A stretch of 64,000 bases of DNA from Blastobasis lacticolella (GCA_905147135.1 LR990048.1:18088563-18152562); one strand, 5' to 3'; positions 43,482 through 54,422 are shown, numbered from the stretch's first letter. Notes: generated by a model not told the origin, from the letters alone. Numbers and translations: made by a program.

Positions 43482-43904
43482 ATCATAGGTCAAAGAAATT
43501 TATAATCGGTAAAGTACCTCCATAGATTTTGAATTTATCAAAATTCAAATTTATCAATTTCAAGTGATTTCAAGTGATTGTTTTGAATATTCTTCCTCAC
43601 TGTAATATTATGTACCTCATTTATAAATAACACTAGTTTGAAAACACTAAACTTTACCAGCAACAAAATCGAAACTCCTAAATAAACAGCAAACAACCAG
43701 CTAAAAGCGTTTCATTTCAGCGATAATTCTCAAGTTTCCGAACAAATATATATCCTCTGTCTCAACATTGTCGCTTCTGTAATGTGAAAAGGAAAAATTC
43801 CCGCTAGAGTCGACAATTTTGTGGCCGTAACCGTCGGTTGCGGTTTTGTTTTAGCTTGCGAATTCGTATTACAATATAATTTTATGGTAATTAATTACCT
43901 ATAA

Positions 43905-43995
43905 TAATCATCTTGGTGTCAATATCGCGGGTGCGCTCTCGCGCGCCGGTAATCGGTCCGCCTTGACCATGATTCAGGATTTAGCAGACCCATTC
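43905..43995 (-). mobile_element. SINE-A 3' fragment
   Basis: The plus strand has AATCATCTTGGTGTCAATA, GCTCTCGCGCGCCGG and TTGACCATGATTCAGGATTT, the reverse of the SINE-A 3' end. Confidence 0.78.
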
Positions 43996-44749
43996 GACTT
44001 TCATGACACTTAAGTACACGAAAGATACTGACTGGGGCTTTCTTACAAACCCCGGACTTTATAATAACTACACGATTTTTGCATTAATGTGTTCAGACAA
44101 CTCTAGAGATAACCGAAAAAAAGTCTCACTTGATCCCAGGTGGGAGAACCGAAATATCCTGGAAGAATTGAAATATCCCTTTAATGTAGCGGCTAATCAT
44201 TTTTGGCCATTTTTTGATCTGCTAATAGGTACTGCATTACATTTTTTTTTTTTTTTTTTAAATTTTAATAGCATGAAATTTTGCGTTTTATGAATAATTA
44301 ATATAGACGATGAATTATATACCGACGTATTTGCATGCTTCATGCGATAGCAGGCTACTTGTACTGTCGCGCTCATTAATACATTACAACCTTAAAATTT
44401 GTATTCCTGTGTATGAATAAAGTAGAAAGCATTTTAAAGTAAAAATAATATAAAAATCACTTGTGATTATTTTTGTATTACAATTCAAAATCATTTTGTC
44501 AGTTTTCCTTTTGAAAGTTTCAATATTTTGTCCCTACGTTGTACTTATGCCCAGACAGCGACCTGGGTGTAGGCGGTTATAAAAAGGTTGTGGTAAACCC
44601 TCGGGTGAGGAAATTAAACGCAAAAAAGTTATTGTAAACACTGAATGAAGTTACACTGTATAAATTAAAATAAATAAAACTGCTTCGAGTACTTTATCTA
44701 GTCACATGGTTTTAATAGAACTTTTAGCGAATAGGGCAGGGCTTAGGCA
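43996..44749. other. Unassigned AT-rich DNA
   Basis: Includes a long T run near 44242. The 96-codon frame at 44003-44293 has no recognisable domain and runs through the T tract. Confidence 0.4.
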
Positions 44750-44843
44750 GAGATTTGTCTGCTGGACAAATCTCTCAAATCTCGAATGCGAGTTCCGAAA
44801 ATTTTATCTATAAAGATTCTTGATAAATTGTTTATCAAGAATC
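44750..44843. repeat. Two adjacent perfect hairpins
   Basis: GAGATTTGTC/GACAAATCTC (44750-44759 and 44765-44774, 5-nt loop) and GATTCTTGATAAA/TTTATCAAGAATC (44815-44827 and 44831-44843, 3-nt loop). A further ATTCTTGATAAA lies at 44851. No U run makes these terminator-like. Confidence 0.75.
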
Positions 44844-45404
44844 AAACGAAATTCTTGATAAACGAATTTAAATTTTGGATAGTATTTCAAAGAATAATTT
44901 AGAATTTTGAACAGAAAGAGGTGGTATATCATTAGGAGGTTTTTTTATTTATTCGTAGGCAAAAATACAATATACGATAAACACATTCAGCTACAAATTT
45001 ACTCTCGATAATGAGTTACTCTGTATAGTAATAGCTGTGAGGCTTTTAGATGAAGATCGAGAAGTACAGCAGCCAAAGTTGGTAATCCTTGGTTGGTGCT
45101 AAATGATTATTACAACGTTATATCGCTTTTGGTCCACTTTTGGAGCCATATGCAACCCTATGGAGCACGCGTATTTTCTAGAGTCCAACTCGACAATATG
45201 TTGCTGAAACTTTGTGTAAAATACATAAAGTAAGTTTTGTTTTCTTTCCTTTGGACGACGGTCTGTATCGGAGTTTGTTGGGCAAATAGGTAGAAATAGG
45301 TACATTGTATGATTATGACTAAATTCACATCTTAGAATTAGTACTGTGATGTCACGTTTTCTATCCAACTATCCATTTCACTATCATATTTTTATGGGTA
45401 AGAC
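44844..45404. other. Unassigned DNA
   Basis: An 89-codon minus-strand frame (45099-45368) has no recognisable features. Confidence 0.4.
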
Positions 45405-45805
45405 TTGCATTTGATCTCATCTCACCTTATGAGAAGAGAGGATGGGGTCGACGATGCATGACGCATATTCACCTAGAATGAAAAGGGAATAGTGACTCAA
45501 AATTAGAGTTCCAGTCGCACATAAGAACAGTAGAGTTGTAGCCGCTACGTCGAATGAAGAATGCAAAATGTGTCGATGGCGATCTTTTGTCTCCCTGGTT
45601 GTCAGATGGAAAATGGTCACAGAAAGAGTTCGTGGAGTTCCTGAGAGCACTCACCGAAGTATTTAACATAGAAGACCGACAGGATGGCCATTCCACATCG
45701 TGACAGGAACCAAGTCTTTGAAGGCGGAACTTGACAAGCGAGTCATACGTGGCGCTCCAGTCCCAAAAGCGACCACAGAACTCCATACACGACCGGACTT
45801 GAGCT
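45405..45805 (-). pseudogene. LINE-F C-terminal region, degenerate
   Basis: Minus-strand frames in succession show VRSCMEFCGRFWDWSATYDS, then after a frame shift ILSVFYVKYFGECSQELHEL, and near the end a HASSTPSSL-type tail and AGGTGAGATGAGATCAAATG, matching the 3' end at 25470-25515. Extends farther upstream than most LINE-F copies but carries several breaks. Confidence 0.72.
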
Positions 45806-45999
45806 TCCATTTATGCAGGCATGCTCGTATTTTGATTGTTATTAAAGAAATATATGTCACACGGTTGACAAACAGATAAGCGGCTACCTGATCAAATTTT
45901 ATCGCTATGATCGGTCCAGTAAACACTATATATTATATCTACAGACAACTAATTGTCTTCCACTCATGGTAGCACTATTTACCTTCATTTGTACTTTAT

Positions 46000-46640
46000 G
46001 AATTGCCATTGCAGTGTGTTCCTGTAAAACCCAAGGGGTTTGTTCCGGATATGAGAGCCGCGGGACCCGAGGGGACGGTGGTCAATCGACAGGGAAGGAA
46101 ATGCGGCGACTGGGGTGTCAATCCGGAGGGTGTAGCACGTGGGCTAGCGGCAGGAACTTCGTCAGTGGGGTGCTACGAGTGTGGCTCGCGGCTGCGTCAG
46201 TTCGGTATCCATTAAGGTATCGCGCGCGTCGTTTTCACCATTGCCTGAAGCATCGTGGCGCGATAGTCAATTCGTAGGGCACTGTAGTGAGTACTACTCG
46301 GGGCTTCCTACGCGGCGTAGTCGCTGGATTGCGTGGACGGAGCGTCGCGGCGCGGCTAGAAACTTGGGCGCTGCGACGTGTCTGTGGCGTCTTGTGGTTT
46401 CCTTGTAGTTTGTACATGTGGATAGGTTTGTGGCAATGTGCTACATGCGCGCGCCTACATGTCACGTATCCAGTCCCAGTGGTTAGATGGCGGCGGCTGA
46501 CCTCGAGGTACAATCACGGCGGCAAGGACGCATGCGCCGCGACTCAACAATCATGTTGAGTGTGCAGTTCTGGTTTGCTGGGGTGCAGCGATCATAACCT
46601 GCAGGCGGCAGGCGTGTAGTTTACTCAGTGCGCATACGAT
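46000..46640. other. GC- and CpG-rich island
   Basis: About 640 bp clearly richer in G+C than anything around it. Several overlapping 70-90 codon frames are open on both strands, as expected of GC-rich DNA, and none has a domain I recognise; one plus-strand frame at 46003-46215 ends CYECGSRLRQFGIH. Could be a CpG-rich promoter or first-exon area of a host gene, or old foreign or repeat DNA. Confidence 0.45.
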
Positions 46641-48150
46641 CCGGAGCCATTATCAATATATACCTCCTCTTCGGTTGAAATCATTAAATGCTTTGAAAAC
46701 TGTTGAGCGTGTTGCTATCAAGTTATTTTGTGTGAAGCGCAAGGTACAAAACGCTGGAAGCAGGCGTTTATTTGACATGCCTCGCGCTGCCACTGATTCT
46801 CTCTCCGAAAGCATCCTATCGACAGCTTTTACAATATTCGCTATAGCACAGAAACAAATGTACATAGAGCACTCATCCTAAATATAATACTCGGGCTTAT
46901 AATCACCGTCTAAAATTTAAACTTTAAAGCAGAGTGGCGATTTTTTCATGTCGCATTACTTCACCTGGAAGAATGCCAAGGAGAAACCTTTTTCTGGTGC
47001 TTCCCGGTGAATCAACGAATACGTTTCTCTAAGCTGGAGATGCACGCTCCTAATGACTATATGGAACACTATTCCATACTCAACAGAGAGTCTCGGGAAG
47101 TGATTACTCACGATCGTGGACATTTCCGAAATAGGTCCCAAATCTACTGGTGGAATACGCGGCTGTTGTAATTTGAGGCTACGATTAGCAAGTCTTACAT
47201 CAGATACGTTACTGTCTTTGTACGTACAAAAAAGAGTTATAAAAAAAAAATAGGTACATTCTCGTACTTCAGAATCGTAGTAATTACTTTACTTAACTAC
47301 TTTATTTACTCCGTACTTTTGTTAATTTTCGGTTCTCGTGTCTGATTCTTGGAAAAATAACGTTGGGAATCTCGCAATGGTTTTTAAAGTTATTCCAAAT
47401 GGTATCTATATTAATGGTGTAAATGATGATAATGAAGATGATGATGGTGGAAATAAAAAGAAAATTCTGTTAGTTATTTTCATTTTACAGACATCATATT
47501 CACTAAATTTCTAAATATTTAGCCTACGGTACCCGACCATGTTAACGAATTCTATGACATATCATTCATAAAAGTTGAATTATTGGTTAAGCAGCTATTT
47601 ACATGGACTGCTAAAATCATAACCCAACCTTTTGCCTTTGCTGTAGTCGAGTAAAAAACCCTCAAATGACTGCCGACTTCAGGGTACAACATATTATTAT
47701 ATCTAAATATCTTTACGTACAGATTATTTCGACGTGACTAACCACCAGTGTAGTAAAGTGAACATTTCCGTTAGAACTAGTTCGCACTGTAGTTAACTGC
47801 TATACCTATAGGTATACCTAATCTTAACATTTGCGGAGCCTTTGAACCAGCCAAGTGCGGGTCGGAGCGTATGCAAAGAGTTTTATTCTACAAAACATAA
47901 TCGCATATACACAAGAGTGCGTGAAGGTTAAGCCATATGTGTCTAAGATAAGATCCGTTTTCTATCACAAGATGTCGCTGGGCGTACTTTAGAACGCGCT
48001 ATCGAATTCTTTTTGTGAACGTATATAGGGTATTTATTTAGGAGATTGTTTTGAGAATAAAAAGTATAACAGAGAATGAAAAGTACAACAGTGAGTAAAG
48101 CATAACGTGTCTGAGTATTATTTCGAGTGATTTTATACAATATGAAAAAA
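46641..48150. other. Unassigned DNA
   Basis: A 68-codon plus frame at 46675-46881 is unrecognised. A GATGATAATGAAGATGATGAT microsatellite-like run lies near 47427. Confidence 0.4.
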
Positions 48151-48154
48151 TAAA

Positions 48155-48432
48155 CTACTGAAGTTTTATTTGTTTTTCTATTATATTAAATTCCGACCAC
48201 AGAAATCGTACGCACCACCATAGGGATCTATGGGGTGTCGCGTTCGATGAAACCTGGAAAACCTTCCCGGCTGTAGGTATTCCCAAGGCAGAGTTTCGCT
48301 GGTAGGCGCCTAGGTCTCTTGCGAGTCCAGCATAACCAGCCGGCCGCGCTGGTACACTTGAGTGTTCTCTGCCTCCATCCCTCGATAGTCCGGAGGGTGC
48401 TATTATACCCTTTGCGGTAGGTGCAAAAAACT
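48155..48432 (-). other. Possible exon-like or transcript 3' end block
   Basis: A GC-richer block in AT-rich DNA. On the minus strand a pyrimidine-rich stretch ending TTTCTGTAG (48431-48439) is followed by about 90 uninterrupted codons (residues such as GIPTAGKVFQVSSNATPHRS) to a TAG at 48155-48157, and AATAAA overlaps the end. The other two frames are also partly open, so coding is ambiguous; an old repeat or a non-coding transcript end is equally possible. Confidence 0.35.
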
Positions 48433-48956
48433 ACAGAAACCGAAATACTTATCTTATTTCCATTATCCGTTTAAATATGTCACGCCTTATCAACTGCGTA
48501 TGTGCAATGTCAATGGATTAAAATAAATACCCCTGCCATTACAATGGCAATGGGTTGCAAACGAGATTTCCATAACATTCATTAAAGTGCACACTTCTTA
48601 GACAAATCACACCTGTGTTTCGTACAATTCCTCAACATTTCCTATCTTCTTCATCATGTTAGTTAGGTATATGCGTCCACGTTTAGTTACGAAGTTCCCA
48701 TGAGTCGTTTCACAGCGTGAGCGAATGCAAATAACCGTCTGCGGCATATTTAGCGTTCTTTGCACAGCGAGTTAGCGCGACATTTGACAATCTGATTTGC
48801 CTAAGCCAGTTTGCCGGACTTGTGTTTGTTCGAAAGGGGCGTGCCTTTGGCCTTGCCGCTGCGTATTTAAGTTGCTCCCAAGTACGAACTAGTAACTATG
48901 TGGTGGTATTGATTGGGAACGGTTTGGATTCGGAGTTAGGAAGACGTGACTGAGGG
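48433..48956. other. Unassigned DNA
   Basis: No supported features. Confidence 0.4.
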
Positions 48957-51596
48957 ATGCCATCAGATGCCATCACCGATGGATACAATTTTAACTTTAT
49001 AGGATTATTCCCATACATATTTTACTACCTTATACTCAGAATTACCAAGCGGTATTCGTTGAAGGTCATACAGGTCTACGCACCGACTTCGACTCACTCC
49101 GACGATGAAGTGGAGGCTATGTATGAGGATATTTCTACAGCCATGCATACCTCCAAGACACACTATACCGTTGTCATGGGAGATTTCAACGCGAAACTGG
49201 GCAAACGAGGCGGAGACGAGTTGAGAGTGGGGCAATTTGGAATTGGAAGTCGGAACGCCCGTGGCCAGATGCTGGCCGGCTTTATGGAGAAGGAGGGACT
49301 CTTTATGATGAACTCATTTTTCAGGAAGCCGGATCATCGCAGATGGACGTGGGTTAGTCCCGATGGTGTCACAAAAAATGAGATTGACTTCATCCTATCT
49401 ACGAAACGGCATATATTCAATGATGTCTCGGTGATCAATAGCGTTAAAATTGGCAGTGATCACCGCTTGGTAAGAGGCACATTGAATATTAATCCCCAGC
49501 TGGAAAGATCGAGATTGATGAGGTCCACGCTCCGGCCTATACCCATCCAAATCCAAAACCCCGAGAGCTTTCAACTCGAATTACAAAATCGCTTCGAGTG
49601 CCTAGGAGAGTGCGTCGACGTGGACGACTACAATAACAGGTTCGTGGAAACTGTCTATACGGTTGGGTCAAAGTTTTATAAGGCCTGCCGTACAAACAGA
49701 ACAAACAAAATCTCTGACGATACCCTCAAACTCATCGAAGAGAGACGCGGAATGACTCTGCAATCCCCTGATGATGTCTCTCAATTTAGGCGACTTAATC
49801 GACAGATCTCCAAGTCTCTGACTCGCGACATACGCCGCTTCAATACTACCAATATTGAGGCGGCGATCGAGCGGAACAAAGGCTCTAAAGTCTTTGCGAG
49901 AGATCTGTCGATTGGACAGAGCCAGTTGACGAGACTGAAAACGGATGACGGCAGAGTTGTTTCGACCAAGTCCGAGGTTTTGAGGGAAGTCGAGAGGTTC
50001 TATGGACAGTTATACACGACAACACGGGCACCTGTTACCAGTATGGCAAAAGACCCCAGAGCCAAGTTGACCCGACACTACACCGAAGATATCCCGGACA
50101 TCAGCCTGTACGAGATTAGTATGGCTCTCAAACAGCTTAAGAACAACAAGGCGCCGGGTGATGATGGAATTACGGCTGAGCTTCTGAAAGCTGGTGGCAA
50201 ACCTGTGCTTAAGACCCTTCAGAAGCTGTTCAATTCCGTCATCCTCGAGGGCAAAACGCCGGAAGCATGGAACAGAAGCATAGTCATATTGTTCTTCAAG
50301 AAAGGTGATAAGGCTCTCTTGAAGAACTTCAGACCAATATCGCTGCTGACCCATGTCTATAAGCTGTTTTCGAGAGTCATTACGAATCGTCTCGCACGCA
50401 GGTTTGATGACTTCCAGCCTCCCGAACAAGCCGGATTCCGAAAAGGTTTTAGTACCATAGACCACATACATACGCTGCGGCAGGTTGTACAGAAGACCGA
50501 AGAGTATAACCGGCCATTATGCTTGGCGTTTGTGGACTATGAGAAAGCCTTCGATTCGATCGAAACTTGGGCGGTGCTCCAGTCTCTACAGCGGTGCCAA
50601 ATTGACTATCGATATATCGAAGCACTGAAGTGTTTGTACGAAAACGCCACTATGTCAGTTCGTCTCCAGGACAAGACCACAGAACCTATTCAGCTGCAGC
50701 GAGGTGTTAGACAAGGTGATGTCATATCACCGAAGTTGTTCACCGCTGCACTGGAGGATATCTTTAGGCTTCTGGACTGGGACGGACTTGGCATCAATAT
50801 TAACGGCGAGTACCTCACGCACCTCAGATTTGCTGACGATATCGTAGTCATGGCTGAAACCCTGGAAGACTTGGGCAAAATGCTCGATGACCTCTGTAGT
50901 GCCTCTCAACAAGTAGGTCTTAAAATGAACATGGACAAGACGAAAATTATGTCAAATGTCCATGTTGTGCCTACTCCAGTGACAGTTGGAGGCACTCCAC
51001 TTGAAGTTGTTGACGACTATACATACCTAGGACAAATAGTCCGGCTAGGTAGGTCCAATTTCGGGAAAGAGGTCAATCGACGAATCCAACTCGGTTGGGC
51101 AGCGTTCGGGAAGCTACGCCACATATTTTCGTCCCAATTACCGCAGTGTCTCAAGACGAACGTCTTTGACCAATGTGTGTTGCCAGTGATGACTTACGGA
51201 TCTGAAACGTGGCCACTCACTATGGGCCTTATAAGAAAGCTCACTGTTGCCCAAAGGGCAATGGAAAGAGCTATGCTCGGAGTTTCTTTGCGCGATCGAG
51301 TCAGAAATGAGGAGATCCGCAAGCGAACCAAGGTCACCGACATAGCTCTAAGGATTGCCAGACTGAAGTGGCAGTGGGCAGGGCACATAGCTCGAAGAAC
51401 AGATGGCCGATGGGGCAGTAAAGTTCTCGAGTGGCGACCACGTACCGGTAGACGCAGCGTGGGTAGGCCTCCTACAAGGTGGACCGACGACCTGGTAAGG
51501 ATCGCAGGTACCAGCTGGATGCGGAAAGCACAGGACCGGTCTTTGTGGAGATCTCTGGGGGAGGCCTATGCCCAGCAGTGGGCGTCTTCTGGCTGA
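48957..51596 (+). pseudogene. LINE-R ORF: truncated endonuclease plus intact RTE-type reverse transcriptase
   Basis: The 879-codon frame is one uninterrupted polyprotein. Residues 1-24 come from DNA upstream of the insertion, so the ATG at 48957 is fortuitous. From about residue 25 the sequence is element-coded: late endonuclease motifs VYAPT (about 40-44), GDFN (75-78) and SDHR (167-170); RT motifs DYEKAFD (527-533), GVRQGD (from 583) and the catalytic FADD (625-628); and the C-terminal GRPPTRW (836-842) plus a QQW closing motif. The Asn and Glu motifs of the first endonuclease half are missing, so the nicking domain cannot be functional, while the RT core looks complete. It may lack its own promoter. 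Copy-level inactivity is inferred. Confidence 0.9.
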
Positions 51597-51611
51597 TATG
51601 ATGATATGATG
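49028..51611 (+). mobile_element. LINE-R: 5'-truncated RTE-type LINE with 11-bp target duplication
   Basis: The insert is bounded by an exact 11-bp repeat, ATATTTTACTA, at 49017-49027 and 51612-51622. It starts inside the endonuclease and ends three bases after a TGATATGATGATATGATG tail, with almost no 3' UTR. Small size, single ORF, endonuclease plus RT without RNase H, and a short-repeat tail are RTE-clade traits. It is open throughout, so the insertion is young. C-terminal relatives lie at 33885-34075, 57283-57375 and 61388-61722. Confidence 0.92.
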
Positions 51612-51651
51612 ATATTTTACTAGAATTTTACACTTTTTCGTGGTTGTTTAC

Positions 51652-51780
51652 TACACTTCCATCGCACATGTTACCGGGCTTATTACCACGGTTAGTATAG
51701 TTTTTGCCTGGATATTTCGACGCAGTTGGATGCGTCATGGTCATGGTAATAAACAAGATAACATGTGCGACGAAAGTGTT
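51652..51780. repeat. Inverted repeat / small foldback element
   Basis: Arms of about 39 nt (51652-51690 and 51742-51780) share TCGCACATGTTA and TTATTACCA, with roughly eight mismatches. The loop contains GCAGTTGGATGCGTCATGG. It follows LINE-R by 30 bp. Confidence 0.65.
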
Positions 51781-52027
51781 GTCATTTATTTCTAGTTTCT
51801 AGTCTATCCATCTCTCTTCCTCTTTGACTATTATTTATATTTTATGGATGAATTAATAACTCACAAGTCACAACACATACGTAATAATAGTATTCTTATA
51901 CATTTTATAGTGTATATTTTTTTATATTGCATTTTTTCTTTATTGTTATATACAGTATTGTATACCCTTAAGACTAGTTAAAAAAGATGACGTATTTTGT
52001 TATAATATTCCGGCCCGTACCGACTTA

Positions 52028-52189
52028 TAACATAATGTTTTTCACTATCGCGGTTATAATCACACATTTTAAGAGTATATTCTGGGTTTCCTAAAGCGTA
52101 CCTTTGCTGACGAGTAGTTTGTAGTTGGAGTGATCGGGCTACTCGTCAACAAAGGTCCGCGGTAGGAAACCCCGAATATACCCTTAAAA
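52028..52189 (+). repeat. RepE copy 1
   Basis: Head ACTATCGCGGTTATAATCAC, then GGGTTTCCT and GCGTACCTTTG, and the inverted arm CAACAAAGGTCCGCGGTAGG leading to ATACCCTTAAAA. A 26-nt insertion enlarges the loop compared with copy 2. Confidence 0.82.
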
Positions 52190-52466
52190 TATAGTTATAA
52201 AAGGTACACAAATAGTAAAAAATTACAAATAAAAACAGACTCTAGATCGCTGCCTTGCGTTCCCATAAGGCTGGCAGCGTTTCCTCTCTGAATTGTCAGA
52301 CATATTCGCTGATCGAGGCAAGCGCCAGCACGTGGGTCTCCAGAATATCCAGTATTAATTGAATCTATTATAAATATCAATAATAGTGACTTAACTTCAT
52401 CAGTAGCATTATAACGACTGGGCGTGTGAGATTTCGATAGAAATTTGTTTGCTTATTTTTCGATAG

Positions 52467-52802
52467 AAGCGTCATTGGCCTAATGCGTAGCAGGTGAAAC
52501 TCTTTATTGAGAGGTACCGGGTTCGAGCCTCGGTGCCGCCATGTATAATACCGAAAATCTTTACTGATTTACGTACATTATTGAACACTAATCGATGCTC
52601 TTATGTGCATGCTCTTATAAAAATCGTGAGGAGACGTGCATATTCAGGCGACTGAATGTGTAACGAAGATCCAATCTGACTGGTTAGTTTCCCCTGGTAA
52701 GTACGTAATTACCTAATCTGATAAATCCTGGATCATTGTCAAAGGCGACCCCCGGGCTGTTGCACACGAGAGCATAACCGGGATGTAGACGCCAAGATGA
52801 TT
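52467..52802 (+). mobile_element. SINE-A, diverged
   Basis: Degraded head (GCGTCATTGGCCTAATGCG; B box GGTTCGAGCC), body with CATATTCAGGCGACTGAATG, end with GACGCCAAGATGATTT. RepC copy 6 is inserted at its tail. Confidence 0.83.
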
Positions 52803-52813
52803 TACTTAAAAAT

Positions 52814-53021
52814 CATCATCATCATCATCACAGCCCATCAACAGTTCACTGCAGGACTTAGGGCCTCTCCCACGAAAGGGGAGGTTACTGCCATAATCTC
52901 CACGCTTGGCAGGCGGGTTGGAGATCGCAGTGTTGTAAATATAACAATGGAAAACGCTGCTGCCCATTTTCCAGCGTACAGAGACTCTAGATCTTTGGTC
53001 TTGAAAATAATAGTCGCCTAC
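52814..53021 (-). mobile_element. RepC copy 6, 5'-truncated with 11-bp target duplication
   Basis: Runs from the CATCATCATCATCATC tract to AATAGTCGCCTAC, so about 50 bp of the 5' end is missing. TACTTAAAAAT flanks it at 52803-52813 and 53022-53032. Truncation with a duplication shows target-primed retroposition. Confidence 0.92.
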
Positions 53022-53061
53022 TACTTAAAAATATGTATTTATTATTATAAATAAAAACGAT

Positions 53062-53190
53062 GCCCTGCCCATTCTCGACGGAGTTCCGCAGAGAAGTACT
53101 CCACTGCTCTCCAGGTTGTACACCAACATCCCCGGCCTCTCCGACCCTCCGACCTACAAGAATGTGGACAATAGCGCTTGTACCGGATAA
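53062..53190 (+). pseudogene. Small reverse transcriptase scrap
   Basis: One frame reads ALPILDGVPQRSTPLLSRLY followed by TNIPGLSDPPTYKNV and a stop. DGVPQRSxLxxxLYTxxIP resembles the GVPQGSxLSPxLYxxYxNDIP block of Jockey-type RTs. Too short to place in a clade. Confidence 0.6.
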
Positions 53191-53734
53191 TCAGCAACAG
53201 TCGCTGCTGAAAATATTGTTTTTATCTTATACGATAGCCAAACAAGCAAGCTTCAATATTACAAATATCCAATATTAGTGGCTACTACAGATTTTTCTTG
53301 CAAAATTTCCACATTTCTTTTCCCATTAACCATTAGCCATTAATTAAAAACGAACATCAAAGATTCCAAATTTTCGTAACCTCTTTCTAGAATACGAATA
53401 TTAAATGTATTTATTTATTACAATATTCTGATCTTAATTATCTTTATTATTCTGAAAACTCGTATTGTTTGAAACTCAAATTACAATTTCAATTGTTTCA
53501 CAATAGACTGCTTTTCGAAGCATTCTATTGAAGCAGATTTTCCAGTATCAAGACATTAGAATTGGGATTGTATTGGCAATTTATGTGACACATATTGCGA
53601 GCTGTACCGCTTTCGCATTATGTACCCTTAGTCGACAGATATGATCAAATTCTATATTAATAATAATGTATAGATGTTAGATATTATATTTGTTTGTTAT
53701 ATTTTAACGTTAACTACAAAAAAGAAAAGTCTCT
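53191..53734. other. Unassigned AT-rich DNA
   Basis: Nothing supported. Confidence 0.4.
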
Positions 53735-53739
53735 ATTAC

Positions 53740-53925
53740 ATAACTGGCGACACGCACCGGCTTCCTACGGATAGTAAACCTTAACAAATTATACATCTAA
53801 ACCTTTCTCATGAATCACTTTGTCTATTTGTGAAAACCGCATGAAAATCCGTATAGTTCTTTTTGAGTTTATCGCGAAGAGACAAACAGCCAGACAGACA
53901 GACACGGCATGAGACTTCGTTTCAT
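53740..53925 (-). repeat. RepH copy
   Basis: The plus strand shows GTGAAAACCGCATGAAAATC, then GAGTTTATCGCGAAGAG and CAGCCAGACAGACAGAC, the reverse of 9560-9712. Confidence 0.75.
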
Positions 53926-53979
53926 ATAAATAAAGTAAATAAAACAAGAATGGAAACTGACTTAAACTAAAAACTTAAA

Positions 53980-54178
53980 ACCCTGATCTGTATGTTCGTA
54001 CGGCAGCCAAACAATACTATTCTAAATGTTGTTGTCTTCCTGCCGGTGAGTAAGGTGTCCAGTGCTCCATGAGGAACCGTAGTGGCCTTGGCCGTAGGCC
54101 TTGGCAGTGTAGGGGCCTAGCATTTGCCTGTTTGCTGCCAAAATGACATGGCTAGTTTACCTACTGAGAGACATAAAT
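53980..54178 (+). mobile_element. RepD-like, rearranged
   Basis: GCAGCCAAACAATACTATTC, TGCCGGTGAGTAAGGTGTCC and AGTGCTCCATG follow RepD order, but the 3' half is scrambled by a duplicated GGCCTTGGC unit and lacks the usual TTTCCATCAGG end. Confidence 0.68.
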
Positions 54179-54189
54179 AACTTACAAAA

Positions 54190-54422
54190 CGTCAGAAATC
54201 CCCGACCAAGTTTACATATACTCAAATATTTTATAAACTACTAAACCGATTTTGGTGAATTAAAGCTAAGATCCGACTCGATTAAACTGCTTTTCAATTA
54301 AAAGAAACCGCATTGAAATCGGTCCATCCGTTCAGGAGCTACAATGCCTCAGACAGACACACAAAGCCACAGATACACACGCCAAACTTAAAAAAAAACT
54401 CTTTTGTCGTCAGAGGTTAAAA
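54190..54422 (-). repeat. RepM copy 2
   Basis: The reverse of 27400-27640: TCAAATATTTTATAAACTAC, ATCGGTCCATCCGTTCAGG, CACAGATACACACGCC. Confidence 0.75.

Noticed and set aside
43209..43493. Conserved short protein (also at 24605-24874)
   Set aside because: Conservation between the two loci is that of the whole RepD repeat, at DNA level, on both strands.
46003..46215. Small cysteine-containing protein
   Set aside because: Other frames over the same GC-rich interval are equally open, and no motif or start context distinguishes it.
48957..49027. Genuine N-terminus of the LINE-R protein
   Set aside because: The 11-bp target duplication puts the insertion start at 49028; these codons are flanking DNA.
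52795..52835. CATCATCATC tract as a stand-alone microsatellite
   Set aside because: It is the 3' tail of RepC copy 6, next to the SINE-A tail.
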